This document shows, piece by piece, positions 1 through 8,973 of a DNA stretch of 64,000 nt (position 1 is the first letter of the stretch; every line of letters begins with the position of its first letter). This stretch comes from Rubritepida flocculans DSM 14296. GTDB taxonomy: Bacteria; Pseudomonadota; Alphaproteobacteria; Acetobacterales; Acetobacteraceae. The position numbers and the translations under genes are program-made. Location of the stretch: positions 172,333-236,332 of the forward strand of contig NZ_AUDH01000004.1 of NCBI RefSeq assembly GCF_000425365.1, written 5' to 3'. The notes below the pieces were generated by a model, which was not told the DNA's origin, searched no databases, and was given only the letters and a program-made list of their open reading frames with translations.

Positions 1-92
1 GCTCGGCCATGCTCACCACCATGCTCGGCTTCGGGCTGCTGATCGCCGTCTGGGTCCAGCGCGACCTGGAGTTCGGCGTGGCGCGGGACTGA
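1..92 (+). CDS. C-terminal end of a membrane protein (partial)
   Basis: The frame is open from the window edge and ends at the TGA at 90-92, giving about 29 visible residues. They contain a hydrophobic stretch (MLGFGLLIAVWV) followed by a short charged tail (QRDLEFGVARD). This looks like the last transmembrane helix and cytoplasmic tail of a transporter or permease, but too little is visible to name the family. The 63 bases after the stop show no further gene. Confidence 0.45.
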   Translation, partial: SAMLTTMLGFGLLIAVWVQRDLEFGVARD

Positions 93-155
93 AGCACCGC
101 CCTGGACGCGCCCCGCACGGGGCGGCATCGTCGCGCGACAAGGCAGAGGAATCCC

Positions 156-863
156 ATGCCCGCCCCCATCCGCGTCCACAGCTGGCCCACCCCGAATGGC
201 CACAAGGTCCACATCCTGCTGGAGGAGCTCGGCCTGCCCTATGAGGTGGTGCCCGTGAACATCGGCGCGGGCGAGCAGTTCCGGCCGGAGTTCCTGGCCA
301 TCACGCCCAACCACCGCATTCCCGCCATCGAGGATCCCGAGGGCCCCGAGGGCCGGCCCCTCGCGCTGTTCGAGAGCGGGGCCATCCTCATCTATCTCTG
401 CGAGAAGACCGGCTCCTCCCTGCTGCCGGCTGCGGGCGAGGCGCGCCACCTCTGCCTGCAGTGGCTCATGTTCCAGATGGGCGGGGTGGGCCCGATGTTC
501 GGCCAGTACAACCACTTCGCGGCCTATGCGCCGGAGAAGATCCCCTACGCCATCACGCGCTACGCGAACGAGGTGCAGCGCCTGCACCGGGTGCTGGAGA
601 AGCGCCTCGCGCAGAGCGCCTACCTCGCGGGGCCGGACTACACCATCGCCGACATCGCGACCTTCCCCTGGGTCCGCAACCCGGACCGGCGCGGGATTGA
701 TCTCGCGCATTTCCCTTCCGTGAAACGCTGGCACGATGCCATCGCCGCCCGCGCCGCCGTGCAGCGCGGGGTGGCGGTGTTGGCCGATCGCCAGCGCCAG
801 GGACCGATGAGCGAGGAGGAACGCGAGAACATGTTCGGCGCCACGCAGTTCAAGGCCCGCTGA
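156..863 (+). CDS. Glutathione S-transferase family protein (YfcG/YghU-like)
   Basis: The 235-residue product has a thioredoxin-fold GST N-terminal domain (about residues 4-90), with the NGHKVHILLEELGLPYEV signature seen in the nu-class YfcG/YghU group, and an all-helical C-terminal domain (about 95-215). Family members use glutathione and often act as disulfide-bond reductases rather than classical transferases. The segment FESGAILIYLCEK is the usual GSH-contacting ES motif. The ATG at 156 follows a purine-rich AGAGGA ribosome site. The next gene starts two bases after the stop, so the two are probably co-transcribed. The cytosolic substrate cannot be inferred. Confidence 0.85.
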   Translation: MPAPIRVHSWPTPNGHKVHILLEELGLPYEVVPVNIGAGEQFRPEFLAITPNHRIPAIEDPEGPEGRPLALFESGAILIYLCEKTGSSLLPAAGEARHLCLQWLMFQMGGVGPMFGQYNHFAAYAPEKIPYAITRYANEVQRLHRVLEKRLAQSAYLAGPDYTIADIATFPWVRNPDRRGIDLAHFPSVKRWHDAIAARAAVQRGVAVLADRQRQGPMSEEERENMFGATQFKAR

Positions 864-865
864 GG

Positions 866-1504
866 ATGGCAGAGATAGACCACATCGTGCTCGGCGCCCG
901 CACCCTGGAGGAGGGCGCGGCCTTCGTCGAGCAGCATTTCGGCGTGAAGCCGCAGCCCGGCGGCCAGCATGAGGGGGCGGGCACGCACAACATGCTCTTG
1001 GGCCTTGGCCCAGACTGCTACCTCGAGATCATCGCCGCCGACCCCTCGCAGCCCGAGCCGCCGCATCCGCGGCTGTTCGACCTGGACGACCCCGGGGTGA
1101 AGACCATGCTGGAGGCGGAGCCCCGGCTCCTGGCCTGGGTGGCGCGGACCACGGCCATGGATGCGCTGATGGCGCGGCTCGGCCCGCGCGGGGGCGAGGT
1201 GCGGGAGATGCGCCGCGGCGACCTGCACTGGCGCATGGCCCTGCCGCCGCAGCGCCAGGATCTGGACAACCTGATCCCGCCGATGATCGAGTGGAAGGGC
1301 GAACGCGCCGGAAAACGCTTGCGCGACAGCCACTTCCGCCTGGTCGAACTGCTGGCCGAGCACCCGGAGGCCGATGCGGTGAAGGCCGCTCTTGCCGAGC
1401 GCGGGCTCGGGGAGGCGCTGGTCGTCAAGCGCGGCGCGCATCCCCGCCTCGTCGCCCGGCTGCGGGGGCCGGAAGGACGGGATGTGACCCTCACCTCCGG
1501 TTGA
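866..1504 (+). CDS. VOC (glyoxalase-like) family protein
   Basis: The 212-residue protein begins with IDHIVLGARTLEEG, the first beta-alpha unit of a vicinal-oxygen-chelate fold, and continues with a GTHNMLLGLGPDCYLEIIA segment typical of the Glyoxalase_3-like group. The His in DHIV, the His in GTHN and the Glu in LEII are in the positions that usually ligate a metal. Members act on small molecules as isomerases, lyases or dioxygenases, and no substrate can be assigned here. The start codon lies two bases after the upstream GST stop, consistent with a two-gene operon. Confidence 0.75.
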   Translation: MAEIDHIVLGARTLEEGAAFVEQHFGVKPQPGGQHEGAGTHNMLLGLGPDCYLEIIAADPSQPEPPHPRLFDLDDPGVKTMLEAEPRLLAWVARTTAMDALMARLGPRGGEVREMRRGDLHWRMALPPQRQDLDNLIPPMIEWKGERAGKRLRDSHFRLVELLAEHPEADAVKAALAERGLGEALVVKRGAHPRLVARLRGPEGRDVTLTSG

Positions 1505-1646
1505 GGCGTCAGGATCGGCTGCGGCGATGGCGTGTATCGAAGAGCTTCCACTCCCTCAGCCGCGGCCGCCGTGCTATCGCCATGTCATGCAGGAGCAGGC
1601 GGACAACGGGATCGGCATCACGCGCAGGGTGGGCGCAGCCCGCCGG

Positions 1647-2243
1647 TCAGCGTGCGGGGCGGGGCGTGTAGCGCCACACGCTGGCCGGCGGGAAATTCAG
1701 CGGCGTCCAGGCCAGCCGTTTCGCCGCGAGGCCGAGCTTGCCATAGGGCAGGGGCGAGGTGATGCAGTAGGTGTAGAGCAGGAAGCCCTTGCCCGGGGCG
1801 ACGCTCTCCACCGCCTCCACGAAGGCACGCTGGCGTTCGAGCGGCAGCAGCACCAGCGGGATGCCGCAGATCGCCGTGCCGATCCGCCCATGCAGGTGTT
1901 CGGGCAGGGCGTTCTTCAGATCGAAGGCGTCGCCGCAGATCACGTTCACGCCGGGCAGGGCTTCGCGGAGGAAGTCGGCCATCTCGGGCACGATCTCGAC
2001 CACCGTCAGCTTGTGCGCGGGCACGCCCGAGGCGAGCAGCGCGGCCGAGACGACGCCGGTGCCGGCGCCCAGTTCCAGAACATGCTCCTCCGGGCCGCGC
2101 TGCACCGCGGCCGCGATGCGCCGGCACAGCGCCGGCGAGGAGGGGATGATCGAGCCCATCTGCAGCGGGTTGCGCAGCCAGCGGCGGAAGAAGAGCGCGC
2201 TGTTGGCCGTCTCAGCCGGCTTGCTGAAGGTGATGTCGGACAC
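1647..2243 (-). CDS. SAM-dependent methyltransferase, PmtA-like phospholipid N-methyltransferase
   Basis: A 198-residue class I methyltransferase. The SAM-binding motif VLELGAGTGVVS lies near residues 54-65, with an acidic VVEI beta-2 end and a GDAFDL motif. The N-terminal FFRRWLRNPLQMGSIIPSS and the C-terminal GKLGLAAKR-type tail resemble the Rhodobacter-type phosphatidylethanolamine N-methyltransferase (PmtA) group and related rRNA-dimethylase-like proteins. PmtA enzymes convert phosphatidylethanolamine toward phosphatidylcholine at the membrane. The gene is divergent from the diguanylate cyclase gene, with about 60 bases between starts. Phospholipid specificity is an inference from overall similarity. 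Confidence 0.65.
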   Translation of the reverse strand: MSDITFSKPAETANSALFFRRWLRNPLQMGSIIPSSPALCRRIAAAVQRGPEEHVLELGAGTGVVSAALLASGVPAHKLTVVEIVPEMADFLREALPGVNVICGDAFDLKNALPEHLHGRIGTAICGIPLVLLPLERQRAFVEAVESVAPGKGFLLYTYCITSPLPYGKLGLAAKRLAWTPLNFPPASVWRYTPRPAR

Positions 2244-2302
2244 GGGGCACTCCTGTTGCGGTCGCGCGAGGCCCCGGGGCGGCGGTGGGGGAGTTTCGGC
2301 GC

Positions 2303-3676
2303 ATGACGGCGCGCATCCTCGCGGTGGACGACATCGCCACCAACCTCCGCCTGCTCGAGGCCAAGCTCCAGGCCGAGTATTACGAAGTGCTGCTCGCCTC
2401 CAGCGGTCCGGAGGCGTTGCACATCGCTTTCACGCAATTGCCAGACGTCATTCTTCTGGATGTCATGATGCCGGGGATGGATGGCTATGAAGTGTGCAGG
2501 GCGCTGAAAGCGGACCCGCGCACCCAGCACATCCCCGTCGTCATGATCACCGCGCTGACCGACACGGTGGAGCGCGTGCGTGGCCTGGAGGCCGGGGCGG
2601 ACGACTTCCTCTCCAAGCCGGTGGACAACGCCACCCTCTTCGCCCGGCTGCGGGCGCTGCTGCGGGTCAAGCAGGTGCAGGACGCCTGGCGGCTGCGCAC
2701 GGAGACGGTGCGCGAGCTCGGCATCGAGAGCGGGGCGGAGCCCACCCCTTCGGTGGAGGGCGCCCGCGCCCTGGTGCTGGGCGCCGACGCGGACGAGGCG
2801 CAGCGCGTGCGCGAAGCCCTGCTGGCGGATGGTTTCCTGGTCTATCCGGTCCAGACCGCCGAGGAGGCGCTGCGCCGCCTCTCCCAGGGCGACCTGGACG
2901 TGGCGCTGCTGGCGCTCGGCACGGACCCGAGCGAGGTGCTGCGCCTCGCCTCCCGCCTGCGGGCCCAGAACGCGACCCGCGATCTGCCGGTGATCCTGCT
3001 GGCCGACGCGCAGCAGAAGGAGGAGGTGCTGCGCGGATTCGACCTCGGCGCCAACGATCACTGCTTCCGCCCGCTCGACCCCAATGAGCTGCGCGCGCGC
3101 GCGCGCAACCAGGTGCGCCGCAAGCGGTATCAGGAGCGGTTGCGCGCGGATCTCGACCGCTCGCTGGAGCTGGCGGTGACGGATCAGCTTACCGGGCTGC
3201 GCAACCGCCGCTATGTGCGCCGGCATCTGGACAGCCTCCTGCGCACCGAGAATGCCGCCGTTCTGATCCTCGACATCGACAAGTTCAAGTCCATCAACGA
3301 CACCTACGGCCACAACATGGGGGATGCGGCGCTGCGCGAGGTGGCCGAGCGGCTGCGCGAGCAGCTCCGCGCCGCCGACGTGGTGGCGCGCTATGGCGGC
3401 GAGGAATTCCTGGCGGTGCTGGCAGGGGCGGAGGCGCCCGAAGCAATGCGCGTGGCCGAGCGACTGCGCGCCACCGTGGCGGCGAAGCCGGTGACGGCGG
3501 AGGGACACAGCATCCCCGTCACCCTCAGCATCGGCGTGGCGGTCGGCAAGGCGGGAACGCCCGCGGACCGACTCATCGGCGCGGCGGACGCAGCCCTGTA
3601 TCGCGCCAAGCGCGATGGCCGGAACCGGGCCTATCTGGCGACCGAAGAGGAAATGGAGCGCGCGGCGGCCGAATAG
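2303..3676 (+). CDS. pleD: PleD-type response regulator with GGDEF diguanylate cyclase domain
   Basis: About 457 residues: a first receiver domain (1-120) with the phospho-acceptor Asp in VILLDVMMPGMDG and the Lys in SKP, a second degenerate receiver domain (about 150-270), then a GGDEF domain (about 290-450). The catalytic loop reads GGEEF, and an RxxD inhibitory site (RAAD) lies five residues before it, so product inhibition by cyclic-di-GMP is expected. This is the order of Caulobacter PleD, which makes c-di-GMP and controls the motile-to-sessile switch. The ATG at 2303 is preferred over the GTG at 2285 because GGGGGAG lies nine bases upstream of it. Confidence 0.9.
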   Translation: MTARILAVDDIATNLRLLEAKLQAEYYEVLLASSGPEALHIAFTQLPDVILLDVMMPGMDGYEVCRALKADPRTQHIPVVMITALTDTVERVRGLEAGADDFLSKPVDNATLFARLRALLRVKQVQDAWRLRTETVRELGIESGAEPTPSVEGARALVLGADADEAQRVREALLADGFLVYPVQTAEEALRRLSQGDLDVALLALGTDPSEVLRLASRLRAQNATRDLPVILLADAQQKEEVLRGFDLGANDHCFRPLDPNELRARARNQVRRKRYQERLRADLDRSLELAVTDQLTGLRNRRYVRRHLDSLLRTENAAVLILDIDKFKSINDTYGHNMGDAALREVAERLREQLRAADVVARYGGEEFLAVLAGAEAPEAMRVAERLRATVAAKPVTAEGHSIPVTLSIGVAVGKAGTPADRLIGAADAALYRAKRDGRNRAYLATEEEMERAAAE

Positions 3677-3701
3677 CTCGTGCCGCCCGCGCCCACGGGG
3701 G

Positions 3702-3869
3702 TTACTTGATCTTGCCCTCGCGGAAGAGGACGTGCTTGCGCGCCACGGGGTCGTATTTCTTCAGTTCGAGCTTGCCGGTCGCGGTGCGGGTGTTCTTCTT
3801 CGTCACGTAGAAGTAGCCGGTGTCGGCCGTGCTCACGAGCTTGATGAGGATGGTATTGGCCTTTGCCAT
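3702..3869 (-). CDS. rpmG: 50S ribosomal protein L33
   Basis: A 55-codon gene on the minus strand. The product starts [18 protein letters not shown], contains the L33 hallmark GYFYVTKKN, and ends with [20 protein letters not shown]. It matches the usual 55-residue alphaproteobacterial L33 without the zinc-binding cysteines. It sits downstream of rnr in the same direction with a 64-base gap, as in many Rhodospirillales. Confidence 0.93.
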   Translation of the reverse strand: MAKANTILIKLVSTADTGYFYVTKKNTRTATGKLELKKYDPVARKHVLFREGKIK

Positions 3870-3933
3870 GTCTGCTGCCGCCTGAATTCGGATCGGGAAG
3901 AGGCGCGCTTATCGGCCAGGGCGGGCCTCGGGG

Positions 3934-6237
3934 TCAAGCCTTGCGCCTGCGTCGCGCCCCCCGCAGCGGCGCCGCCGCCCCGCCCAGCATCAGTTCGAAC
4001 AGCAGCGAGCCCGTCTGCCCGTTCGCTTCGACGAGGCGGGCCTCCACCGCCTCGCCCAGGCTCAGCACCTGGCGGCTGCGGCGGCCGATGAGGCGGCGGT
4101 TGCCCTCCTCCACCATCCAGAAATCCTGCGGCAGCGCCTTCATGGGCACGAAGCCGGAGGCGCCGGTCTCCTCGAGGGTGACGAAGACGCCGAAGGGGTG
4201 GATGCCCGAGATGCGCGCGGCGAAGACGGCCCCCACCCGCTCGGCCAGGTAGGCGGCCAGGTAGCGGTCCACCGCGTCGCGCTCGGCGGCGGCGGCGCGG
4301 CGCTCGGTGGCGGTGATGTGCTCGGCGGTGTCGGGGAAGCGGGCGGCCTCGGCTTCCGTGATCCCGTCCGTGCCGAGCTTCAGGCCGCGGATCAGCGCCC
4401 GATGCACCAGCAGGTCGGCATAGCGGCGGATGGGCGAGGTGAAATGCGCGTAGCGCGGCAGCGCCAGGCCGAAATGGCCCTGGTTGTCCGGCTCATAGGC
4501 CGCCTGGGACTGGCTGCGCAGCACCGTCTCATGGACCATGCGCGCCTCCGGCCGGTCGCGCACGGCCTCCAGCAGCCGCGCGAAATGCGCGGGGCGGATG
4601 GACCCCGCATCGGCGAGCGACAGCCCGAGCGTGCCCAGGAACTCGCGCAGCGCGCGCAGCTTCTCGTCGGTGGGCGGGGCGTGGACGCGATACATGCAGG
4701 GCTGGCCAAGCCGCTCGAGCTCCTCGGCCGCGCAGACATTCGCGGCCACCATGAACTCCTCGATCAGCCGGTGCGAATCGAGGCGTGCGCGGGGAATGAC
4801 GCCGGTGACGCGGCCCTTCGCGTCGAGCAGCACGCGCCGCTCGGGCAGGTCGAGATCGAGGGTTCCGCGCCGCTCGCGCGCGCCGAGCAGGGCGCGGAAG
4901 GCCCCGTAGAGGCGGGCGATGTGGCCGGGGGCGAGGCCCTCGGGGTCCGTCCCTGCCTCGGCATGGGCCTGCACCTGCTCGTAGGTGAGCCGTGCTGCGG
5001 AGCGCATCAGCCCGCGCCCGAAGCGGTGGCCGGTCTTGTGGCCCTTCGCGTCGAAGCGCATCTCGACGAAGAGGCAGCCGCGCTCCTCGCCGGGTTTCAG
5101 GCTGCACCAGCCGTTCGAGAGCGGCTCGGGCAGCATGGGCACCACGCGGTCGGGGAAATAGACGCTGTTGCCGCGCGTCCAGGCCTCGCGGTCCAGCGCG
5201 GAGCCCGGCTTCACGTAATGCGCGACATCCGCGATGGCGACGAGGATCCGCCAGCCCGCGCCCTCGGGCTCGGCGAAGACGGCATCGTCGAAGTCGCGCG
5301 CGTCCTCGCCGTCGATGGTGACGAGGGGGATGTCGCGCAGATCCTTCCGCGAGCCGAGCGGCACGGCGCGGGCGCGCTCGGCCTCGCGCTCCGCCTCGGC
5401 GGTGAAGAGCTCGGGGATGCCATGGGCGTGGATGCAGATGAGCGAGACGGAGCGCGGCTCGCCCAGCCTGCCGAGGCGCTCCACGATGCGCGCGGGGCGC
5501 AGCCCGAAGCCCGTGGAGGGCAGCGCCTCGGCCAGCACGATCTCGCCGCCATGCGCCCCGCCATCCTCGCCCCGGGGCACCACCCATTCGGCCTTCTGGC
5601 GGCGGTCGGTCGGGATGATGCGCCCGTCCTGGAAGACGCCGAGGATGCGCGCGCGCTCGGTGGGGCGGCCGAGGCGCTTGAGCGTGCGCCCCTCGTACTT
5701 GTCGCCGCCGAGATGGCGCAGCCGCGCCAGCACCCGCTCGCCGGGGGCGAGCGCCGTCTGGCCGCGCCGCTCGGGGTGCATGTAGATCACGGGCTTGCCG
5801 GGCCCGTCCCAGGCCAGGGGCCGCGCGATGGGATCGCCGTCCGGGTCGGTGCCGAAGACCTCCACCACGCCCGTGTCGGGCAGGCGTTCGGGGGCGCGCA
5901 GCGTGCGCTTGCCCACGGGGGCCGCGCTCGCCTCCAGCTTCATCTCGGAGAGGAGCTGGCGCAGCGCGGGGCGCTGCTCCGTGGCCAGGCCGAAGTGCCG
6001 GGCGATCTCGGTCTTGCCCACCCGGCCTTCGGCGCTGGCGAGGAAGGCGCGGATCTCGGCCTTGGAGGGCAGGGGCGCGGGGCCGGCGGGGGCGCGGCGG
6101 GGGGCCTTCACCTGGGCGCGCGGGGCGCGTTTCGGGGCGCGCTTCGGGGCGGGCGAGTCCTCGCCGGCGCGGGGCTTGGCGTTGCTCTTCCTGCCGCGCG
6201 CGGCGTGGCCCTTGGCCGGCGGCCCGCGCCGGGCCAT
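3934..6237 (-). CDS. rnr: Ribonuclease R
   Basis: A 767-residue processive 3'-to-5' exoribonuclease that degrades structured RNA. A very basic, Ala/Pro/Lys-rich N-terminal tail (about 1-60) is followed by a winged-helix region (FLASAEGRVGKTEIARHFGL), cold-shock/OB domains, the RNB catalytic domain with the metal-binding aspartates in DGEDARDFDDAVFAE, and a C-terminal S1 domain (GVFVTLEETGASGFVP). Length and order fit the family. Its ATG overlaps the topA stop by one base (TGATG), indicating translational coupling within a topA-rnr-rpmG string. Confidence 0.94.
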   Translation of the reverse strand: MARRGPPAKGHAARGRKSNAKPRAGEDSPAPKRAPKRAPRAQVKAPRRAPAGPAPLPSKAEIRAFLASAEGRVGKTEIARHFGLATEQRPALRQLLSEMKLEASAAPVGKRTLRAPERLPDTGVVEVFGTDPDGDPIARPLAWDGPGKPVIYMHPERRGQTALAPGERVLARLRHLGGDKYEGRTLKRLGRPTERARILGVFQDGRIIPTDRRQKAEWVVPRGEDGGAHGGEIVLAEALPSTGFGLRPARIVERLGRLGEPRSVSLICIHAHGIPELFTAEAEREAERARAVPLGSRKDLRDIPLVTIDGEDARDFDDAVFAEPEGAGWRILVAIADVAHYVKPGSALDREAWTRGNSVYFPDRVVPMLPEPLSNGWCSLKPGEERGCLFVEMRFDAKGHKTGHRFGRGLMRSAARLTYEQVQAHAEAGTDPEGLAPGHIARLYGAFRALLGARERRGTLDLDLPERRVLLDAKGRVTGVIPRARLDSHRLIEEFMVAANVCAAEELERLGQPCMYRVHAPPTDEKLRALREFLGTLGLSLADAGSIRPAHFARLLEAVRDRPEARMVHETVLRSQSQAAYEPDNQGHFGLALPRYAHFTSPIRRYADLLVHRALIRGLKLGTDGITEAEAARFPDTAEHITATERRAAAAERDAVDRYLAAYLAERVGAVFAARISGIHPFGVFVTLEETGASGFVPMKALPQDFWMVEEGNRRLIGRRSRQVLSLGEAVEARLVEANGQTGSLLFELMLGGAAAPLRGARRRRKA

Positions 6238-8948
6238 CAGCGCGCGCCCTTGCCGGCGGCGGGCTTGCGCGCGGCGGGCTTCTTCGCGCCCGCCTTGGCC
6301 GCGGCCGGCTTCTTCGCGGCCGACTTCTTCGCCGCCGGCTTCTTCGCGACGGGCGTCTTGGCCGTGGCCTTGCGCGCGGGCGCGGCGCGGGCCGGCTGGC
6401 GCGCCCTCGCGCCCGCCTTCCCGCCCGCCTTGCCCTTGGGCGGCAGCTCCTTGCCCTTCTCGGCGAGGAGCCTGACGGCCTCCTTGAGCGTCACCGCCTC
6501 CATCTCCGTCCCGCGCGGCAGGTTGGCCACGCGCGAGCCGTGCAGCAGGAAGGGCCCGAAGCGGCCGCGCCGCACCTCCACCGTCCCGCCCGCGGGGTGC
6601 TCGCCCAGGGTGATGCCGCGCGGCTTCGCGTCCGCGAGCAGCGCCACGGCGCGGTTGAGGCCGATGGTCAGCGGGTCGTCGTCCCGGTCGAGGGATTTCG
6701 AGAGCGCGCCCATCTTCAAGTAGGGCCCGAAGCGGCCGAGGTTGGAGGTGATCTCCTCGCCCGTCTCGGGATGGCGCCCTACGACGCGCGGCATGGAGAG
6801 CAGCGCGAGCGCCTGCTCGAGCGTCATCGTCTCGGGGTCCATGCCGCGCGTGAGGCTCGCGCGGCGGGGCTTGGTGGGCTTACCCTTCTCGTCCGTGCCG
6901 GGCTCGCCGAGCTGGGCGTAGATCCCATAGGGCCCGCGGCGCAGCGTCACCTGCTGGCCCGTCGCCGGGTCGGTGCCGAGCACGCGGATGCCCTCGGCGA
7001 GCGTCGTGCCCTCGCCCTCGGCGCCGGCCACGGCGAGCGGGCGCGTGTAGCGGCATTCGGGATAGTTCGAGCAGCCGATGAAGGCCCCCGTGCGCCCGAG
7101 CCTGAGGCCGAGCCGCCCGCCCGCGCAGGAGGGGCAGGCGCGCGGGTCGCCGCCATCGGCGCGGCGGGGGAAGAAATGCGGGCCCAGCTCGGCGTCGAGG
7201 CGGTCGATCACGTCGCTGATCTTGAGATCGGCCGTCGCGTCCACCGCGGCGCGGAAATCGCGCCAGAAGGCGCGCATCACCGCCCGCCAGTCCGCCCTCC
7301 CGCCCGAAATGTCGTCGAGCTGCTCCTCCAGCGCGGCGGTGAAGCCCGTGTCCACATAGCGCTCGAAGAAGGCGACGAGGAAGGCGGTGACGAGGCGCCC
7401 GCGGTCCTCGGGGATGAAGCGGCGCTTCTCGAGCCGGACGTATTGCCGGTCCTGCAGCACTTGCAGGATGGAGGCGTAGGTCGAGGGGCGGCCGATGCCG
7501 AGCTCCTCCAGCTTCTTCACGAGGCTCGCCTCGGAATAGCGCGGCGGTGGCTGGGTGAAGTGCTGGCTGGCCGTCACCTCGCCGCGCTTCACCGGCTCGC
7601 CTTCGCGCAGCGGCGGCAGGATGCGTGTCTCGTCCTCGTCCTGCGCCGCGTCGTCCACATCCTCACGGTAAAGGCGGAGGAAGCCGTCGAAGGCGATGAC
7701 GCTGCCGGTGGCGCGCAGCCTCGCCTTGCCCGTCTTCTCCACGAGCTCCACCGTGGTCTGGTCGAGCTCGGCCGACTGCATCTGCGAGGCGACGGCGCGC
7801 TTCCAGATGAGTTCGTAGAGCTTCCTCTGCGGCTCGCTGAGGAAGGGCGCCACCTGCTCGGGCGTGCGCGAGACGTCGGTGGGCCGGATCGCCTCGTGCG
7901 CCTCCTGCGCGTTCTTGGCCCGGGAGCTGTATTCGCGGGGGGCGGCGGGCAGGTAGTCCTCGCCGAAGGCGTGGCGGATGTGCGCGCGCAGCGCCTGGAT
8001 GGCCTCGCGCGCCATCTGCACGCCGTCCGTGCGCATGTAGGTGATGAGGCCGACCGTCTCGCCGCCGATGTCCACGCCTTCATAGAGCTGCTGGGCGGTG
8101 CGCATGGTCATCTGCGCGCCCATGCCGAGCTTGCGCGAGGCCTCCTGCTGCAGCGTCGAGGTCTGGAAGGGCGGGGGCGGGTGGCGCTTGACGCGCTTCC
8201 GCTCGACGGAACCGACGGACCACTCCGCCGCCTCCACGGCGGCCTTGGCGCGCAGCGCCGCCGGCTCGTCGGGCAGATCGAACTGCTCGAGCTTCCGCCC
8301 GTCGAGGTGGGTGAGCCGCGCGGTGAAGGGGGCGCCGGCGAGGTTCGCCATGCGCGCCTCGATGGTCCAGTACTCGCGTGCCTGAAAGGCCTCGATCTCG
8401 GCCTCGCGCTCGCAGATGAGGCGCAACGCGACGCTCTGCACGCGCCCCGCGGACTTCGAGCCGGGCAGCTTGCGCCACAGCACGGGCGAGAGGGTGAAGC
8501 CCACCAGGTAATCGAGCGCGCGGCGGGCGAGATAGGCCTCGATCAGGGGCGTATCGAGGTCGCGCGGGTGGGCGAGGGCGTTCTGCACCGCGCGCTTCGT
8601 GATCTCGTTGAAGGTGATGCGGCGCACATCCACGCCGCGCAGGGCACCCTGGCTCGCCAGCATGTCCTTGACGTGCCAGGAGATGGCCTCGCCCTCGCGA
8701 TCCGGGTCGGTGGCCAGGAAGAGGCGGTTCGCCCCGCGCAGGGCGGCGGCGATGGCCTTCACCTGCTTCTGGCCGCGCTCGTCCGCCTCCCAGTCCATGG
8801 CGAAATCCTCCTCGGGGCGGACGGAGCCGTCCTTCGCGGGCAGGTCGCGGACATGGCCGAGGCTGGCGAGCACCTTGAAGCCGGAGCCGAGATATTTCTC
8901 GATGGTGCGGGCCTTGGCGGGGCTTTCGACGACGACGACGTCGGGCAC
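6237..8948 (-). CDS. topA: DNA topoisomerase I
   Basis: About 903 residues from a GTG start at 8946-8948 that gives the canonical VPDVVVVESPAKARTIEKYL N-terminus. The open frame extends further upstream, but that part overlaps dprA and has no homology-like sequence. Features: Toprim domain (1-140), active-site Tyr in LITYMRTDG, a four-cysteine zinc ribbon (CPSC...C...C) near residue 610, then several topo C-terminal repeats and a Lys/Ala-rich tail with KKPAAKK-type repeats that probably contacts DNA. It relaxes negative supercoils. It is downstream of dprA by 25 bases. Confidence 0.94.
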   Translation of the reverse strand: MPDVVVVESPAKARTIEKYLGSGFKVLASLGHVRDLPAKDGSVRPEEDFAMDWEADERGQKQVKAIAAALRGANRLFLATDPDREGEAISWHVKDMLASQGALRGVDVRRITFNEITKRAVQNALAHPRDLDTPLIEAYLARRALDYLVGFTLSPVLWRKLPGSKSAGRVQSVALRLICEREAEIEAFQAREYWTIEARMANLAGAPFTARLTHLDGRKLEQFDLPDEPAALRAKAAVEAAEWSVGSVERKRVKRHPPPPFQTSTLQQEASRKLGMGAQMTMRTAQQLYEGVDIGGETVGLITYMRTDGVQMAREAIQALRAHIRHAFGEDYLPAAPREYSSRAKNAQEAHEAIRPTDVSRTPEQVAPFLSEPQRKLYELIWKRAVASQMQSAELDQTTVELVEKTGKARLRATGSVIAFDGFLRLYREDVDDAAQDEDETRILPPLREGEPVKRGEVTASQHFTQPPPRYSEASLVKKLEELGIGRPSTYASILQVLQDRQYVRLEKRRFIPEDRGRLVTAFLVAFFERYVDTGFTAALEEQLDDISGGRADWRAVMRAFWRDFRAAVDATADLKISDVIDRLDAELGPHFFPRRADGGDPRACPSCAGGRLGLRLGRTGAFIGCSNYPECRYTRPLAVAGAEGEGTTLAEGIRVLGTDPATGQQVTLRRGPYGIYAQLGEPGTDEKGKPTKPRRASLTRGMDPETMTLEQALALLSMPRVVGRHPETGEEITSNLGRFGPYLKMGALSKSLDRDDDPLTIGLNRAVALLADAKPRGITLGEHPAGGTVEVRRGRFGPFLLHGSRVANLPRGTEMEAVTLKEAVRLLAEKGKELPPKGKAGGKAGARARQPARAAPARKATAKTPVAKKPAAKKSAAKKPAAAKAGAKKPAARKPAAGKGAR

Positions 8949-8973
8949 GGGCGCTGTCCTTCCAAGGCCCCGA

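Noticed and set aside
6240..6400. Repeated CTTCTTCGC-like units
   Set aside because: These encode the Lys/Ala repeats (KKPAAKK) of the topoisomerase I tail; they are coding low complexity and not a CRISPR or regulatory repeat.
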